A stretch of DNA of 15,632 nucleotides from an uncultured Acinetobacter sp. (GCA_900766635.1 CAAFWA010000026.1:1-15632); one strand, 5' to 3'. Shown: positions 1 to 8,223, counted from the first letter of the stretch. Notes: generated by a model from the sequence alone, not told the origin. Program-made: numbers and translations.

Positions 1-3000
1 AATGACCCTGCATTTCGTAACATCACCTTTGATGAATTAAAAGAAAACTATATTGAAGCTGCACATGCCCTAATTGAAGGTGGTGCGGATATTCTACTGA
101 TTGAAACGGTATTTGATACTTTAAACTGTAAAGCTGCCATTTTTGCAGTCAAGCAAGTGTTTAAAGAAATTGGCTATGAATTGCCATTGATGATCTCAGG
201 CACAATTACCGATGCCTCAGGTCGTACGTTAACCGGTCAAACCGCAGAAGCGTTTTGGAACTCGGTGCGCCATGGTGATTTACTCTCAATTGGTTTTAAC
301 TGTGCTTTAGGTGCAGATGCCATGCGTCCGCATGTCAAAACCATTGCTGATGTAGCGGATACCTTTGTTTCAGCACATCCAAATGCCGGTTTACCAAATG
401 CCTTTGGTGGTTATGATGAAACCCCTGAGCAAACGGCTGCCTTTATTAAAGAATTTGCAGAAAGTGGCTTAATTAACATCACCGGCGGTTGCTGTGGTAC
501 CACACCTGATCATATTCGTGCCATTGCACAAGCGGTTGAGGGAATTGCCCCACGTCAACCTGCACCAACTAAACCTGCTTGTCGTTTAAGTGGTTTAGAA
601 GCGTTTAACATTACCCCTGAATCTTTATTTGTTAACGTAGGTGAACGTACCAACGTAACCGGCTCTAAAAAGTTCTTACGTTTAATTCGTGAAGAAAACT
701 TTGCAGAAGCTTTAGAAGTAGCACAGCAACAAGTTGAAGCCGGCGCACAAATCATCGACATCAATATGGACGAGGGTATGCTCGATTCACAAGGTGCGAT
801 GGTGCATTTCTTGAATTTGGTGGCATCTGAACCTGAAATTTCACGCGTGCCAATTATGATTGACTCATCAAAATGGGAAATCATTGAAGCAGGCTTAAAA
901 TGCGTACAAGGTAAACCTGTCGTCAACTCAATTTCCTTAAAAGAAGGTTATGACGAGTTTGTCGAAAAAGCACGCTTATGCCGTCAATATGGCGCAGCTG
1001 TCATTGTGATGGCCTTTGATGAAGATGGTCAGGCCGACACTGCTGCACGTAAAAAAGAAATCTGTAAGCGTTCATACGACATTTTAGTCAACGAAGTGGG
1101 CTTCCCTGCTGAAGATATTATCTTTGACCCGAACGTATTTGCGGTCGCTACAGGGATTGAAGAGCACAACAACTATGCAGTGGACTTTATTGAGGCAACG
1201 GGTTGGATTAAACAAAACTTACCACATGCCATGATTTCAGGTGGTGTATCCAACGTATCGTTCTCATTCCGTGGTAATGAGCCAGTACGTGAAGCAATTC
1301 ACTCGGTATTCTTATACCATGCCATTAAACAAGGCATGACCATGGGTATTGTCAATGCAGGTCAAATGGCGATTTACGATGACATCCCAAGTGAGCTTAA
1401 AGCTGCGGTTGAAGATGTGATCTTAAACCAAAACCAAGGTCAAAGCGGTCAAGATGCCACTGAAAAACTGCTTGAGGTTGCTGAGCAATATCGTGGTCAA
1501 GCAGGTGCGCAAAAGGCAGTTGAAAACCTTGAATGGCGTAATGAATCGGTTGAAAAACGTCTTGAATATGCGCTTGTCAAAGGCATTACCACCTATATCG
1601 ATCAAGATACTGAAGAAGCCCGTTTAAAATCAAAACGTCCTTTAGATGTGATTGAAGGTCCACTGATGGACGGTATGAATGTAGTGGGTGATCTGTTTGG
1701 TTCGGGCAAAATGTTCTTACCACAGGTAGTAAAATCAGCACGTGTGATGAAACAAGCCGTGGCTTGGCTCAATCCATTTATTGAAGCGGAAAAAACCGCA
1801 GGTCAATCTAAGGGTAAAGTGCTCATGGCGACCGTAAAAGGCGATGTGCATGACATTGGTAAAAACATTGTTGGCGTGGTGCTAGGTTGTAATGGTTACG
1901 ACATCGTTGACCTTGGCGTGATGGTGCCATGTGAAAAAATCTTACAGACTGCGATTGATGAAAAAGTCGATATTATTGGTTTATCTGGTTTAATTACCCC
2001 ATCTTTAGATGAAATGGTGTTTGTTGCCAAAGAAATGCAACGTAAAGGCTTTAACATTCCATTGATGATTGGCGGTGCAACCACCTCTAAAGCACATACT
2101 GCGGTGAAAATTGACCCGCAATATTCAAATGACGCTGTGATTTATGTGGCCGATGCCTCTCGTGCGGTGGGTGTTGCAACCACCTTACTGTCACCTGAAA
2201 TGAAGCCAAAATTTGTGGCGGAAACTCGCGCTGAATATGAAAAAGTGCGTGAGCGCATTGCCAACAAACAACCAAAAGCAGCCAAATTGTCTTATGCCGA
2301 AGCCATCGAAAATGGGTTAAAAATTGACTTTGCAGCACAAGCGCCTGCAAAGCCGCAATTTATTGGGACACAAACCTTAACCAACTATCCTTTAGACACC
2401 TTGGTTGAGTATTTTGATTGGACACCATTCTTTATTTCGTGGAGCTTAGCAGGTAAATTCCCTGCCATCTTAAACGATGAAGTGGTGGGTGAAGCAGCTA
2501 CTGATTTATATAATCAAGCGCAAACGATGCTTAAAGACATCATCGACAATAAACGCTTTGATGCACGTGCTGTATTTGGTATTTACCCTGCCAATCGCTC
2601 GGCTCCTGATTCTGTTGAAGTCTATGATGAACAAGGTCAAGCCATCACACATACTTTCCATCATTTACGTCAACAATCCGATAAAGTGACTGGTAAGCCA
2701 AACCTATCTTTAGCCGACTTTATTGCACCTAAAGAAGTGGCCGATGATTATTTAGGTGGCTTTACGGTATCGATCTTTGGTGCAGAAGAATTGGCCAATG
2801 AATACAAAGCCAAAGGTGATGACTACTCTGCGATTTTAGTGCAGTCATTAGGTGACCGTTTTGCTGAAGCCTTTGCTGAACATTTACATGAACGTATTCG
2901 TAAAGAATTTTGGGGCAACCAAGCAGCAGAAAACTTAAGCAATGATGATTTAATTAAAGAGAAGTATGTCGGCATTCGTCCTGCACCGGGCTACCCTGCT

Positions 3001-3261
3001 TGCCCTGAGCATTCAGAAAAAGCGTCTTTATTTGATTGGTTGGGTTCGACGGATAAAATTGGTACCCAATTGACTTCAAGCTTTGCGATGTGGCCGCCAT
3101 CAAGTGTTAGTGGTTTTTACTATGCTCACCCAGAAAGCCAATACTTTAACGTAGGCAAAATTGCGCAAGATCAGTTAGAAGATTATGCAGCACGTAAGGG
3201 TTGGACACTCGATGAAGCAAAACGTTGGTTAGCGCCAAACTTAGATGATTCGATTGTTTAA
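1..3261 (+). CDS. metH: Methionine synthase, cobalamin-dependent (5'-truncated by window edge)
   Basis: Transfers the methyl group of 5-methyltetrahydrofolate to homocysteine through enzyme-bound cobalamin, giving methionine in the cytoplasm. The reading frame is open from base 1, so the true start lies upstream; 1086 codons are visible, against about 1230 for the whole family protein. Domains in order, by visible codon: the C-terminal part of the homocysteine barrel, with zinc-ligand cysteines at codon 101 (NCALG) and codons 164-165 (GGCCGTT); the pterin-binding barrel, starting near codon 211 ([12 protein letters not shown]); the cobalamin cap and Rossmann domains, with DVHDIG and the cobalt-ligand histidine at codon 617; and the AdoMet-dependent reactivation domain, with [12 protein letters not shown] from codon 993. 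All key residues are present, so the enzyme should be functional and include self-reactivation. It is followed 20 bases later by a strong terminator and has no downstream partner on its strand. Confidence 0.98.
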   Translation, partial: NDPAFRNITFDELKENYIEAAHALIEGGADILLIETVFDTLNCKAAIFAVKQVFKEIGYELPLMISGTITDASGRTLTGQTAEAFWNSVRHGDLLSIGFNCALGADAMRPHVKTIADVADTFVSAHPNAGLPNAFGGYDETPEQTAAFIKEFAESGLINITGGCCGTTPDHIRAIAQAVEGIAPRQPAPTKPACRLSGLEAFNITPESLFVNVGERTNVTGSKKFLRLIREENFAEALEVAQQQVEAGAQIIDINMDEGMLDSQGAMVHFLNLVASEPEISRVPIMIDSSKWEIIEAGLKCVQGKPVVNSISLKEGYDEFVEKARLCRQYGAAVIVMAFDEDGQADTAARKKEICKRSYDILVNEVGFPAEDIIFDPNVFAVATGIEEHNNYAVDFIEATGWIKQNLPHAMISGGVSNVSFSFRGNEPVREAIHSVFLYHAIKQGMTMGIVNAGQMAIYDDIPSELKAAVEDVILNQNQGQSGQDATEKLLEVAEQYRGQAGAQKAVENLEWRNESVEKRLEYALVKGITTYIDQDTEEARLKSKRPLDVIEGPLMDGMNVVGDLFGSGKMFLPQVVKSARVMKQAVAWLNPFIEAEKTAGQSKGKVLMATVKGDVHDIGKNIVGVVLGCNGYDIVDLGVMVPCEKILQTAIDEKVDIIGLSGLITPSLDEMVFVAKEMQRKGFNIPLMIGGATTSKAHTAVKIDPQYSNDAVIYVADASRAVGVATTLLSPEMKPKFVAETRAEYEKVRERIANKQPKAAKLSYAEAIENGLKIDFAAQAPAKPQFIGTQTLTNYPLDTLVEYFDWTPFFISWSLAGKFPAILNDEVVGEAATDLYNQAQTMLKDIIDNKRFDARAVFGIYPANRSAPDSVEVYDEQGQAITHTFHHLRQQSDKVTGKPNLSLADFIAPKEVADDYLGGFTVSIFGAEELANEYKAKGDDYSAILVQSLGDRFAEAFAEHLHERIRKEFWGNQAAENLSNDDLIKEKYVGIRPAPGYPACPEHSEKASLFDWLGSTDKIGTQLTSSFAMWPPSSVSGFYYAHPESQYFNVGKIAQDQLEDYAARKGWTLDEAKRWLAPNLDDSIV

Positions 3262-3282
3262 TCCTAGCCATTTTTAGTTCAT

Positions 3283-3313
3283 AAAAAATCCCCTCAATTG
3301 AGGGGATTTTTTT
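3283..3313. terminator. Bidirectional intrinsic terminator of metH and the pnuC operon
   Basis: A perfect palindrome, TCCCCTCAATTGAGGGGA (3289-3306), is flanked by six A on the left and seven T on the right, so it works as hairpin plus T-tract on both strands. It ends metH on the plus strand. On the minus strand the T-tract lies beyond the stop codon of the 94-codon gene, but the stem itself contains that gene's last codons and its stop. Confidence 0.9.
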
Positions 3314-3578
3314 CACGTGGTGTCAGTAATGTTAAAGAGGTTGTCTGTCCCACATCTAAGCTTAAACGATAACCCCGAAATTCAATCACAGCATAAAACG
3401 CTTCAGCACCATCATCTAAGCCACTGGCATGCCATGTCGTACCTTGAGGGAAATCATTTAGCCACGGCGCAGCATAAAAATCGGCTACAGAATAAAGCTC
3501 CAAATCATCACATTGCATTAACTTGGCACAGCAAGTTAAAAACTGCTGAATTTTTTCTTGGTAAAAATCAATCAGCAT
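3294..3578 (-). CDS. Uncharacterised 94-aa protein, last gene of the pnuC operon
   Basis: I do not recognise this family. It is a soluble-looking 94-residue protein with no signal peptide or membrane segment. It has a CC pair near residues 16-17 (LTCCAKLMQC), several aromatic residues in its middle (DFYAAPWLNDF, TTWHASG) and a beta-rich end (AFYAVIEFRGYRLSLDVG). Only 15 bases separate the stop of pnuC from this ATG, with a weak GAGATAGG-like ribosome site in the gap, so it is probably translated from the same mRNA. Its TGA stop (3294-3296) sits inside the terminator palindrome. Its position as third gene of a conserved-looking unit argues that it is real, but no function can be stated. The opposite-strand frame over the same bases shows no family resemblance. 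Confidence 0.72.
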   Translation of the reverse strand: MLIDFYQEKIQQFLTCCAKLMQCDDLELYSVADFYAAPWLNDFPQGTTWHASGLDDGAEAFYAVIEFRGYRLSLDVGQTTSLTLLTPREKNPLN

Positions 3579-3593
3579 AGCCTATCTCAATAT

Positions 3594-4181
3594 CTAGCTT
3601 AATGATGATGTCATTTTATTTTGACTGCACTGACGTGTTCGTTGCCATTGCACCAAGCCCCAACAGGCTAAGCCCACAAAGCCTGCATATAAAGCTGCGG
3701 TTAAAAATAATTCTTTATAAATAAACATGCCCACATAAATCACATCAAGCACAATCCATAATACCCATGTGGCGACATATTTACGCGTCGCCCAAAAGGT
3801 ACCCAATAAACTAAAGGCCACCAATTGCGCATCTAAGAGGGGTAAATCCGCTTGGGTAAAGTGCTGTAAACTCAAACCAAACATTAGCCCTAAGATCAAC
3901 GTGGCTATGATTTGTAAAATGGCAGATCGAATTGCGATTTGTTGTACTGTAAGGCTTGGCTGCTTTTTGTTTTGCTTCTGCCATGTGATAAAGCCATAAA
4001 TCGCCATCAGCATAAAAAAAACTTGTAACAAGGTTTCGGCATAGAGCTGATACAAATAAAATAAATAGCCGTAGATGATGGCACCCACAAAGTTAAATAA
4101 CCAACATAAAATATGGCGTTTTACGGTCAGCGCAACTGCAATCACACTGATCAATACGGCAAAAATTTCAAGATTCGACAT
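3594..4181 (-). CDS. pnuC: PnuC-family nicotinamide riboside/vitamin transporter
   Basis: An inner-membrane facilitator of the PnuC family, which brings in nicotinamide riboside (NAD salvage) or, in relatives, thiamine or riboflavin. The 195-residue product has about seven hydrophobic segments. It also has family landmarks: the CWLFN turn at residues 26-30, YGFITW at 62-67, and the RKYVATWVLWIVLDV block at 133-147, where PnuC proteins carry their conserved R-K...NW.LWI..D signature. Length is slightly below the roughly 220-240 residues usual for PnuC, mostly from a short N-terminus. The start ATG shares one base with the TAA of the upstream gene (TAATG), implying translational coupling. No riboswitch is seen upstream and no NAD or thiamine enzyme is beside it, so the exact vitamin is undecided; nicotinamide riboside is the default. 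Confidence 0.9.
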   Translation of the reverse strand: MSNLEIFAVLISVIAVALTVKRHILCWLFNFVGAIIYGYLFYLYQLYAETLLQVFFMLMAIYGFITWQKQNKKQPSLTVQQIAIRSAILQIIATLILGLMFGLSLQHFTQADLPLLDAQLVAFSLLGTFWATRKYVATWVLWIVLDVIYVGMFIYKELFLTAALYAGFVGLACWGLVQWQRTRQCSQNKMTSSLS

Positions 4182-4690
4182 TATAAATGCGCCATAGGCA
4201 ATTGCAGACGTTCATCCATATGCTGATGCGTATATTCAGGATGAAATTCGGGTTTCCACAAACTTAATTTATGCTCTTCGCCAAAACGATCTACATGCAA
4301 CTGAAACACCCCATAACGCCCAATATAATATTCATACGATTGTGTGGTAAAGGTCAGATAAATAGACCATTCATCTAAATCTAAACGACGTACTTCATGT
4401 TGAGTATCTTCAGGCAATTTACTGAGTAAATCATCACGCATGGCAAACACCAAACGTGAATCACGCTGTTCCATACATTGCTGCATAAATAAACGTGCCA
4501 CATCGTCAAATAAAATTTGTTGCTCCAATAACATGTGTGCCAATAATGCATCAATCTGTTGTGGTGCAGAAAATTTTAACGGCGGCTGACGTGCAGGCAA
4601 CCCTGCCGATGGACTCGTAAGCTTCAAATACTGATATAAAAATACAGCCACGACCATCACAATGACGCCAATCAACAGTATATGACCCAT
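4181..4690 (-). CDS. Uncharacterised membrane-anchored protein, first gene of the pnuC operon
   Basis: A 169-residue protein of unknown family. It begins with one strong hydrophobic helix (about residues 3-20, ILLIGVIVMVVAVFLYQYL), a P/S/A-rich linker, then a soluble domain (about 40-169). That domain has a helical part (QQIDALLAHMLLEQQ) and a beta-rich part dense in aromatic residues (WSIYLTF, YEYYIGRYGVFQLHV). The first helix is not followed by a clear signal-peptidase site, so a single-pass membrane anchor is more likely than export. The stop overlaps the pnuC start by one base, so the two are made together. A CAGG-type ribosome site lies about 8 bases before the ATG, and a promoter candidate is 36-64 bases upstream. 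A transport accessory role is only a guess from position. Confidence 0.8.
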   Translation of the reverse strand: MGHILLIGVIVMVVAVFLYQYLKLTSPSAGLPARQPPLKFSAPQQIDALLAHMLLEQQILFDDVARLFMQQCMEQRDSRLVFAMRDDLLSKLPEDTQHEVRRLDLDEWSIYLTFTTQSYEYYIGRYGVFQLHVDRFGEEHKLSLWKPEFHPEYTHQHMDERLQLPMAHL

Positions 4691-4725
4691 GCTAACCTGT
4701 ACTTTTTACCCCATTGAATTCGGTT

Positions 4726-4754
4726 ACTATAACGATTATCAGTTGGCAAAACAA
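4726..4754 (-). promoter_or_regulatory. Candidate sigma-70 promoter of the pnuC operon
   Basis: Reading the minus strand, TTGTTT (4749-4754) and TATAGT (4726-4731) are separated by 17 bases. The -10 matches consensus at five of six positions and the -35 at three of six. Transcription would begin about 30 bases before the first ATG of the three-gene unit. Confidence 0.45.
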
Positions 4755-4800
4755 AGCCCATTTGCGGCTCGATTTAAAATAAAATGGCTGATTTCTTTTA

Positions 4801-4832
4801 GAAAAATACCTAAGACCAAACATGATCTTAGG
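4801..4832 (-). terminator. Terminator after the FKBP isomerase gene
   Basis: On the minus strand, CCTAAGA (4826-4832) pairs with TCTTAGG (4809-4815) around a ten-base loop and is followed by TATTTTTC. It starts nine bases after the FKBP stop codon and separates that gene from the pnuC operon. Confidence 0.75.
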
Positions 4833-4841
4833 CACTGACAT

Positions 4842-5180
4842 TTAGTCGCGAGTTTTTACATCATATAACTCAATTTCAAAAATTAAGTTTGAATTGGCAG
4901 GAATGATATTGCCCATTTTACGCTCACCATAAGCAAGATGTGACGGTACGATCAATTTACGTTTGCCACCCACTTTCATCCCCATAATACCTTGGTCCCA
5001 ACCTTTAATGACACGGCCTGTACCAATTACGCATTCAAAGTAGTTACCACGATCAAGCGAAGAATCAAACTTTGTTCCATCTTCTAACCAACCTGTGTAG
5101 TGTGTGGTAATTAATGCACCCTTAACTGCTTCTTTACCCGTACCTTCAACCAAATCAATAATCTGTAATTCTTGGCTCAT
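4842..5180 (-). CDS. FKBP-type peptidyl-prolyl cis-trans isomerase, cytoplasmic
   Basis: Catalyses cis-trans isomerisation of prolyl bonds in folding proteins. It is a single FKBP domain of 112 residues with no signal peptide, so it acts in the cytoplasm. The FKBP active-site pattern is present: HYTG (27-30), FDSS (38-41), VIKGWD (57-62), AYG (83-85) and FEIEL (101-105). The frame could start nine bases earlier at a GTG (5189), but AAGGTGA (5186-5192) is five bases from the ATG at 5180 and would overlap the GTG, so the ATG is chosen. The gene lies 39 bases after the stop of the MgtC-like gene and may share its transcript. A TATACT-like -10 element in the gap could also give it its own promoter. 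It ends at a clear hairpin. Confidence 0.93.
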   Translation of the reverse strand: MSQELQIIDLVEGTGKEAVKGALITTHYTGWLEDGTKFDSSLDRGNYFECVIGTGRVIKGWDQGIMGMKVGGKRKLIVPSHLAYGERKMGNIIPANSNLIFEIELYDVKTRD

Positions 5181-5185
5181 GTGCT

Positions 5186-5192
5186 TCACCTT
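5186..5192 (-). promoter_or_regulatory. Ribosome binding site that decides the FKBP start
   Basis: AAGGTGA on the minus strand is five bases before the ATG at 5178-5180. It overlaps the alternative GTG start at 5187-5189, which therefore cannot use it. Confidence 0.65.
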
Positions 5193-5219
5193 GTGTTAAA
5201 ACCGTTAGTATAAACAAGA

Positions 5220-5846
5220 TTAAAAGCGCAGTTCTTGAATATCAGGATCATTGAGTAAATATTCGGTTAAACGTTGATGATTTTGCGCAGAGCCAATTAA
5301 GATCCAACGGCCTGTAATATGACTTTCGGTTTTATGTTGGGTATTGCGTACCACTTTTAAATGATAGGTTTTAAATAGCTCTTCATAATGATCTAAGGTT
5401 GCTTGCTGATAGGCACAGACGATACGGTAATGCCGCGCTTGATTAAGCTGCTCAATTTGTTCTTGGACATAAATTAAGATGGCCAATACCATCATCACGA
5501 TTACAGCACTAAAAATGCTTAATAGTTCATAGCCTGCACCCACTGCCATGCCAAGTGCTGCTGTCATCCAAATGGTGGTGGCGGTGGTAATCCCTGAAAT
5601 CCGATTTTCATCTTTAAAAATCACCCCTGCCCCTAAAAAACCCAAACCGGTTAAAATATTGGCAGCCAAGCGATCTGGATTTTCTACCCCGATTTTAATC
5701 GACAGCATGGTAAACAAACATGAACTGACGCTTACCATAATCATGGTGCGTAAACCGGCTGATTTACTGCGATATTCACGTTCAGCGCCAATAATTGCAC
5801 CAATCAATAAGGCCAATAACAGCCGATACATCTCTGCGTCTATCAT
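5220..5846 (-). CDS. MgtC/SapB-family inner-membrane protein
   Basis: A member of the MgtC/SapB family, of which MgtC is linked to survival in low magnesium and inside macrophages; most relatives have no proven activity. The 208-residue protein has about five membrane helices in residues 5-127. It carries the family signatures GLRTM (31-35), the glycine-rich TGLGFLGAGVIF (66-77) and GITTATTIWMTAALGMAVGAG (85-105, key residues T87, T88, T91, W93). A soluble C-terminal domain (about 130-208) shows an alternating strand-helix pattern typical of small regulatory domains. GAAGAAG lies a few bases before the ATG. No magnesium-sensing leader or mgtB-type P-ATPase is nearby, so a virulence role cannot be inferred. 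An FKBP gene follows on the same strand after 39 bases, and the upstream yaeQ unit is separated by a strong terminator. Confidence 0.9.
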   Translation of the reverse strand: MIDAEMYRLLLALLIGAIIGAEREYRSKSAGLRTMIMVSVSSCLFTMLSIKIGVENPDRLAANILTGLGFLGAGVIFKDENRISGITTATTIWMTAALGMAVGAGYELLSIFSAVIVMMVLAILIYVQEQIEQLNQARHYRIVCAYQQATLDHYEELFKTYHLKVVRNTQHKTESHITGRWILIGSAQNHQRLTEYLLNDPDIQELRF

Positions 5847-5867
5847 TATCTTCTTCTTATTGTTAAG

Positions 5868-5897
5868 TTAAAAAAAGCTTAGGTGTGACCTAAGCTT
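5868..5897 (-). terminator. Terminator after yaeQ
   Basis: On the minus strand, AAGCTTAGGT (5888-5897) and ACCTAAGCTT (5875-5884) form a perfect ten-base stem with a three-base loop and run into TTTTT. It lies ten bases past the yaeQ stop and just ahead of the MgtC-like gene's ribosome site. Confidence 0.88.
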
Positions 5898-5907
5898 AAG
5901 TAAAGAT

Positions 5908-6438
5908 TTATTGTAATTGCGTCCATTCAATGGTGGCTTGTGCATGATCACCAATTAATGTCCATTCACCATCCATGACATTGAGTTGCAATTGCATGGT
6001 ACGTTCACATAAGGCTTGAATGGCTGTAGTAGTCGCTTCCGATAACTGCCAAACCTCTACATTTTTTAAGGTTTTAATTTTGCTGCTGCGTTTGTACCAT
6101 TCATCCACTGCTGAACCATAAGCCACCACCACCACTTGATCACAACGGGCACTGGCTTTTTTGACTTTATCTTCATCAGGCAAACCCACTTCAATCCATT
6201 TTTGCAATTGACCTGTTAAGTCTTTTTGCCAAAGTGCAGGCTCATCAGTTTCAAATAAGTCTTTGGTAAACTCTAATGCTTCATCGGCATAACGTGCATA
6301 AGCCAAAATACGCACCATTAAACGTTCAATGGTTTCTGACGGATGCAGCGCCATCGTGAGTTGATAATCACCATATTGATGCACATCCATATTGGCAATA
6401 TTTAAATCTGCTTTATAAATGGTTGCTTTTAAAGCCAT
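5908..6438 (-). CDS. yaeQ: YaeQ family protein
   Basis: Matches the YaeQ family over its full length (176 residues; E. coli YaeQ is about 181). Recognisable segments are MALKATIYKADLNIA at the N-terminus, HPSETIERLMVRILAYARYAD (32-52, key residues H32, P33, E35), DEPALW (65-70), WIEVGLPDE (81-89), KKA (93-95), and a C-terminal RTMQLQLNVMDGEW strand. The family has a PD-(D/E)xK nuclease-like fold, but its cellular activity is not settled; older reports linked it to transcription antitermination or haemolysin expression. AGGAG (6448-6452) lies nine bases before the ATG. It ends at a strong terminator. The YeiR-type GTPase gene is 117 bases upstream on the same strand with no obvious terminator between, so read-through is possible. 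Confidence 0.95.
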   Translation of the reverse strand: MALKATIYKADLNIANMDVHQYGDYQLTMALHPSETIERLMVRILAYARYADEALEFTKDLFETDEPALWQKDLTGQLQKWIEVGLPDEDKVKKASARCDQVVVVAYGSAVDEWYKRSSKIKTLKNVEVWQLSEATTTAIQALCERTMQLQLNVMDGEWTLIGDHAQATIEWTQLQ

Positions 6439-6555
6439 TGCTGATAACTCCTAAAATATTGCCGCTAGGATACTCGATTTACAGCTAAAACTTTGGCTTT
6501 TACATGATTTTTACTCGGCTTTTATCAAGCGCAGCCACAGCACGTTTTATGTATC

Positions 6556-7557
6556 TTAGCCATCTTGATCCATTCGACATGCCAACAATGCTGCTTCAAA
6601 GTCGGCCCAATCACGAGGCTGCTGATAAATAATCTCGACACGGTTATCAACATTTTCTGCTGCGCTTTGATAGTTAAATTGTGCAGGATTAAAGTTAAAG
6701 CTTTGCCAACCTTGTTCGGTATTAAAAATAGCTTTAATGCGCAACCAATCTTGCTGCTCGCAAAGTAAATCCATCACATCATAAAAATTAAATTGCCAAC
6801 GTTTCGAAAACTTCCACCCTGCCACGCAGTAGCCTTGCGCTTGTTCCACATAATGATAAGGCAATTGGGTGATTTTGACAGGCTCGTCCGTCTCTTGCTG
6901 ATTTTGCAGTTTTAATAAAGGTTGAATCTTACGTTGCGTTGCTACATAAGGCTGATCGATTTGCTCCAATTGCACTTGACCATGCTCACTCATCAACCAT
7001 GTTTGCCCATAAGCTTGATATTCGTGTTGTAACTCTTTGAGGGCAACTTGGTCGCTTTGTTGCATCACATCAGCATGTGAGACCACCACAATATGTGCTG
7101 CTTTGAGTTGGTCTTGATACAAATGTTGCTTGCTCCATGCTTGATCGTGCAAACGTGAGCCATCTACTACGGTGATCGGGCGACGTACTGCTAAATAACT
7201 TTGCCAATGTGGTTCGGTTAATTGTTCGAGTAATTCAGCCGGATGACCTAAACCTGTAGGCTCAATAAATAAACGATCAGGTTGCTGTTCATTGAGTAAG
7301 CGTGACAATGCAATTTGCATCGGCAACTGACTGCTACAACACAAACAGCCCCCCAACAATTCTTTCACCGCATAGCCGTCATCTTGTGGCAGCAATTGCT
7401 GATCAATTCCAATTTGGCCAAACTCATTCATAAGGACCGCCCACGTTTGCCCCACAGGCTTTTGAGCTAACAGTGCTTTTAATAAAGTGGTTTTGCCTGC
7501 GCCTAAAAAACCCGAAATTACGTGGGTCGGTACAGCCTTTTGCGCAATGAGTTTCAT
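6556..7557 (-). CDS. yeiR: YeiR-like COG0523 (CobW-family) metal-binding GTPase
   Basis: A G3E-family P-loop GTPase of the CobW/COG0523 group, which deliver or insert metals, often zinc. Visible motifs are Walker A GFLGAGKTT (16-24), NEFGQIGID (44-52), the metal-binding CxCC in GGCLCC (Cys 71, 73, 74) and EPTGLGHP (99-106). The C-terminal domain has QGYCVAGWKF and ends NRVEIIYQQPRDWADF. The EPTGLGHP and QGY..GW segments resemble E. coli YeiR more than CobW or YjiA, and the length (333) agrees. Two oddities are visible. The guanine-specificity motif NKxD reads SHAD (160-163), and the histidine-rich stretch usual before the C-terminal domain is absent. A run of five G lies six bases before the ATG. 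No obvious Zur-type palindrome is seen upstream. The YeiR assignment is from remembered family sequence, not a search. Confidence 0.88.
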   Translation of the reverse strand: MKLIAQKAVPTHVISGFLGAGKTTLLKALLAQKPVGQTWAVLMNEFGQIGIDQQLLPQDDGYAVKELLGGCLCCSSQLPMQIALSRLLNEQQPDRLFIEPTGLGHPAELLEQLTEPHWQSYLAVRRPITVVDGSRLHDQAWSKQHLYQDQLKAAHIVVVSHADVMQQSDQVALKELQHEYQAYGQTWLMSEHGQVQLEQIDQPYVATQRKIQPLLKLQNQQETDEPVKITQLPYHYVEQAQGYCVAGWKFSKRWQFNFYDVMDLLCEQQDWLRIKAIFNTEQGWQSFNFNPAQFNYQSAAENVDNRVEIIYQQPRDWADFEAALLACRMDQDG

Positions 7558-7957
7558 GGTAAGCCCCCAATTAAAATTGCCCTCATGCTACGCAAACTTA
7601 TATCAGGCTGCAATATCAGAGCTGATTTTAGGAAATTGAAAAGAAATCTTACATTTTTAATACTATATACAAGCCAATTGGTCGGCTCAAACTAAGGCAA
7701 TTGTAAAGTTATATGTTTTTTATGGTTTAAATTTTAAGCAAAATTTTATATCTAGATACATTTTTTTGGCTTGAAAGCGAGTTGATTTTACAACACCTAT
7801 ACAGCCAATACTTTATTGTATTTTTCACGTAATTATTCATACCTGTCTTTGTCACAAACCTTGCCCCTATTGCTTCTTGCCTCGTACCATACATCACGTT
7901 GTACTACTGCCCCCACATTAAGTGCAACACGATGATGAATAATTTAAGGACATATTT
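7558..7957. other. A/T-rich 400-base spacer between divergent yeiR-like and small peptide genes
   Basis: No gene of convincing length is seen. It must hold two outward promoters. Towards the yeiR-like gene, TTGCAG and TAGCAT with a 17-base gap are a weak candidate. It overlaps two direct copies of ATATCAG (7600-7606 and 7613-7619), the second forming ATCAG-AG-CTGAT. Towards the peptide gene, TTGCCT (7877-7882) and TGTACT (7900-7905) are 17 bases apart, each matching consensus at four of six. The centre (7620-7800) is very A/T rich, with repeated AAATTTTA tracts, as expected for bent or silenced promoter DNA. No terminator is seen. Confidence 0.5.
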
Positions 7958-8140
7958 ATGAATATTAAAGCTTTGAGCTTAATGGCTTTACTCGCATCAA
8001 CCGCAACTTTAAGTTTTGCTCAAGTGAACATCAGTGAGGATCAAACGCCTGCTTCAGAAGCAAGTGCACCTGTGATTGTTTCTGATCAAGAACCAATACA
8101 AGAAGTACCTCAACAAGAGAATGAAAACACTCAAAAATAA
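7958..8140 (+). CDS. Small exported acidic peptide, unknown function
   Basis: A 60-codon gene with good support despite its size. AAGGA (7946-7950) lies seven bases before the ATG, and a classic Sec signal peptide is visible: N-region MNIK, a hydrophobic core of leucine and alanine, and the cleavage motif SFA before Gln 22. A strong terminator follows 50 bases after the stop. The predicted mature part is 39 residues, with eight Asp/Glu against one Lys, rich in Gln, Pro, Ser and Glu, without cysteine or aromatic residues. It should therefore be disordered, highly charged and periplasmic or secreted. I recognise no family. It stands alone between divergent or separately terminated genes, so context gives no function. 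It could be an envelope-stress or chaperone-like small protein, but this is speculation. Confidence 0.75.
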   Translation: MNIKALSLMALLASTATLSFAQVNISEDQTPASEASAPVIVSDQEPIQEVPQQENENTQK

Positions 8141-8189
8141 GCCATATTTTCACTGATTTTATCCTCCAAGCAGTTGAAAAATTGGCTTT

Positions 8190-8223
8190 AGGTCAAATTG
8201 TGCTACGCAATTTGACCTTTTTA
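8190..8223 (+). terminator. Terminator of the small exported peptide gene
   Basis: AGGTCAAATTG (8190-8200) pairs perfectly with CAATTTGACCT (8208-8218) around a seven-base loop and is followed by TTTTTATT. It marks the peptide gene as its own transcription unit and isolates mhpA downstream. Confidence 0.88.

Noticed and set aside
555..926. 123-codon frame on the minus strand inside metH
   Set aside because: Antisense to the conserved pterin-binding part of MetH, with no ribosome site and no family resemblance; a shadow frame.
4691..4841. NAD, thiamine or riboflavin riboswitch before the pnuC operon
   Set aside because: The promoter candidate leaves a leader of only about 30 bases, too short for a known riboswitch.
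5181..5189. GTG start giving a three-residue longer FKBP isomerase
   Set aside because: The AAGGTGA ribosome site overlaps this GTG and is correctly spaced only for the ATG at 5180.
7558..7957. Zur-type operator upstream of the COG0523 GTPase
   Set aside because: I looked for a GTTATA/TATAAC-type palindrome and found only isolated half-like bases such as AAGTTATATG, with no dyad.
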